Source of the DNA: an uncultured Collinsella sp.
Lineage (GTDB): Bacteria; Actinomycetota; Coriobacteriia; Coriobacteriales; Coriobacteriaceae
DNA length: 7,488 bases
Assembly (NCBI GenBank): GCA_902489515.1
Contig: CABUAL010000089.1
Location: 1 to 7,488, forward strand
Direction of reading: 5' to 3'
Part shown: positions 7,368 to 7,488 of the stretch, piece by piece
Layout: every line of letters begins with the position of its first letter
How positions within the stretch are numbered: the first letter of the stretch is position 1
Made by a program: the position numbers and the translations under genes
Notes under the pieces: generated by a model
The model's database searches: none
What the model was told of the DNA's origin: nothing
Seen by the model: the letters and a program-made list of their open reading frames with translations, nothing else

Positions 7368-7488
7368 ATGTCTGCTTGCCCGCTGGTCGATTGCCACACC
7401 CACACCTCGTTTTCGGACGGCCATGCCTCCTTTGAGGAAAACGTTCGCGCCGCCGCGGCGGCTGGCCCTGGGACCAGCGCTCAACCAA
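7368..7488 (+). CDS. PHP-domain phosphohydrolase (histidinol-phosphatase-like), 5' fragment
   Basis: Forty codons are visible before the window ends. MSACPLVDCHTHTSFSDGH contains the first metal-binding motif of the PHP superfamily, DxHxH (D8, H10, H12), followed by SFSDG and a helix (ENVRAAAAAG). This start is typical of HisJ/HisK-type histidinol phosphatases and related PHP phosphoesterases. AAAGGAG lies five bases before the ATG, so the start is well supported. The last ten codons (GPGTSAQP) lack the expected strand leading to a TDH-type second motif. The end may be strain-specific or a poor-quality or chimeric contig end. The exact substrate cannot be told from this fragment. Confidence 0.75.
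   Translation, partial: MSACPLVDCHTHTSFSDGHASFEENVRAAAAAGPGTSAQP

Overview
The window looks like a metagenomic contig from a GC-rich actinobacterium of the class Coriobacteriia, most likely Collinsella or a close relative. This is an inference from the gene order mazG, eno, FtsB/DivIC-like gene, ppx, which is conserved across Actinobacteria including mycobacteria, together with base composition and protein character. No rRNA, tRNA, CRISPR array or transposase gene was found.

Layout. Positions 1-137 hold two full copies and one partial copy of a 33-bp direct repeat, each containing the dyad TTTTCC-GAT-GGAAAA, then a -10 box. They lead into a plus-strand AAA ATPase with a DUF4143/PD-(D/E)XK-like C-terminus (138-1439), probably accessory. 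A 118-bp convergent gap (1440-1557) is almost entirely inverted repeats. The minus strand then carries a core block, read right to left. A LarC C-terminal-domain protein, a YfcE-type phosphodiesterase and MazG form a tight cluster closed by a strong terminator (5011-5062). Eno follows with its own leader and terminator (3433-3464). Last come an FtsB/DivIC-like membrane protein and an exopolyphosphatase-family protein, with a separate promoter. At the right edge a divergent PHP-family phosphohydrolase begins at 7368 and is cut by the window end. The 350-bp divergent gap before it (7018-7367) contains a large near-perfect palindrome.

Functions. The core block is mainly housekeeping: house-cleaning NTP hydrolysis (MazG), glycolysis (Eno), division-septum assembly (FtsB/DivIC-like) and polyphosphate or (p)ppGpp turnover (Ppx/GppA). 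The ATPase is more A/T-rich, lies in the opposite orientation and is flanked by repeats, so it looks like an insertion beside this block.

Most striking observation. The eno reading frame carries a 51-bp insertion after codon 24 that introduces an in-frame TGA. The inserted bases are almost fully explained as two inverted copies of nearby sequence, one from inside eno and one from the eno leader. They are joined at a 4-nt overlap and flanked by a 15-bp duplication. This is the signature of a double template switch, either a real mutation or a library/assembly chimera. An essential single-copy gene should not be broken, so an artefact is the leading explanation. I saw no clearly novel multi-gene system.
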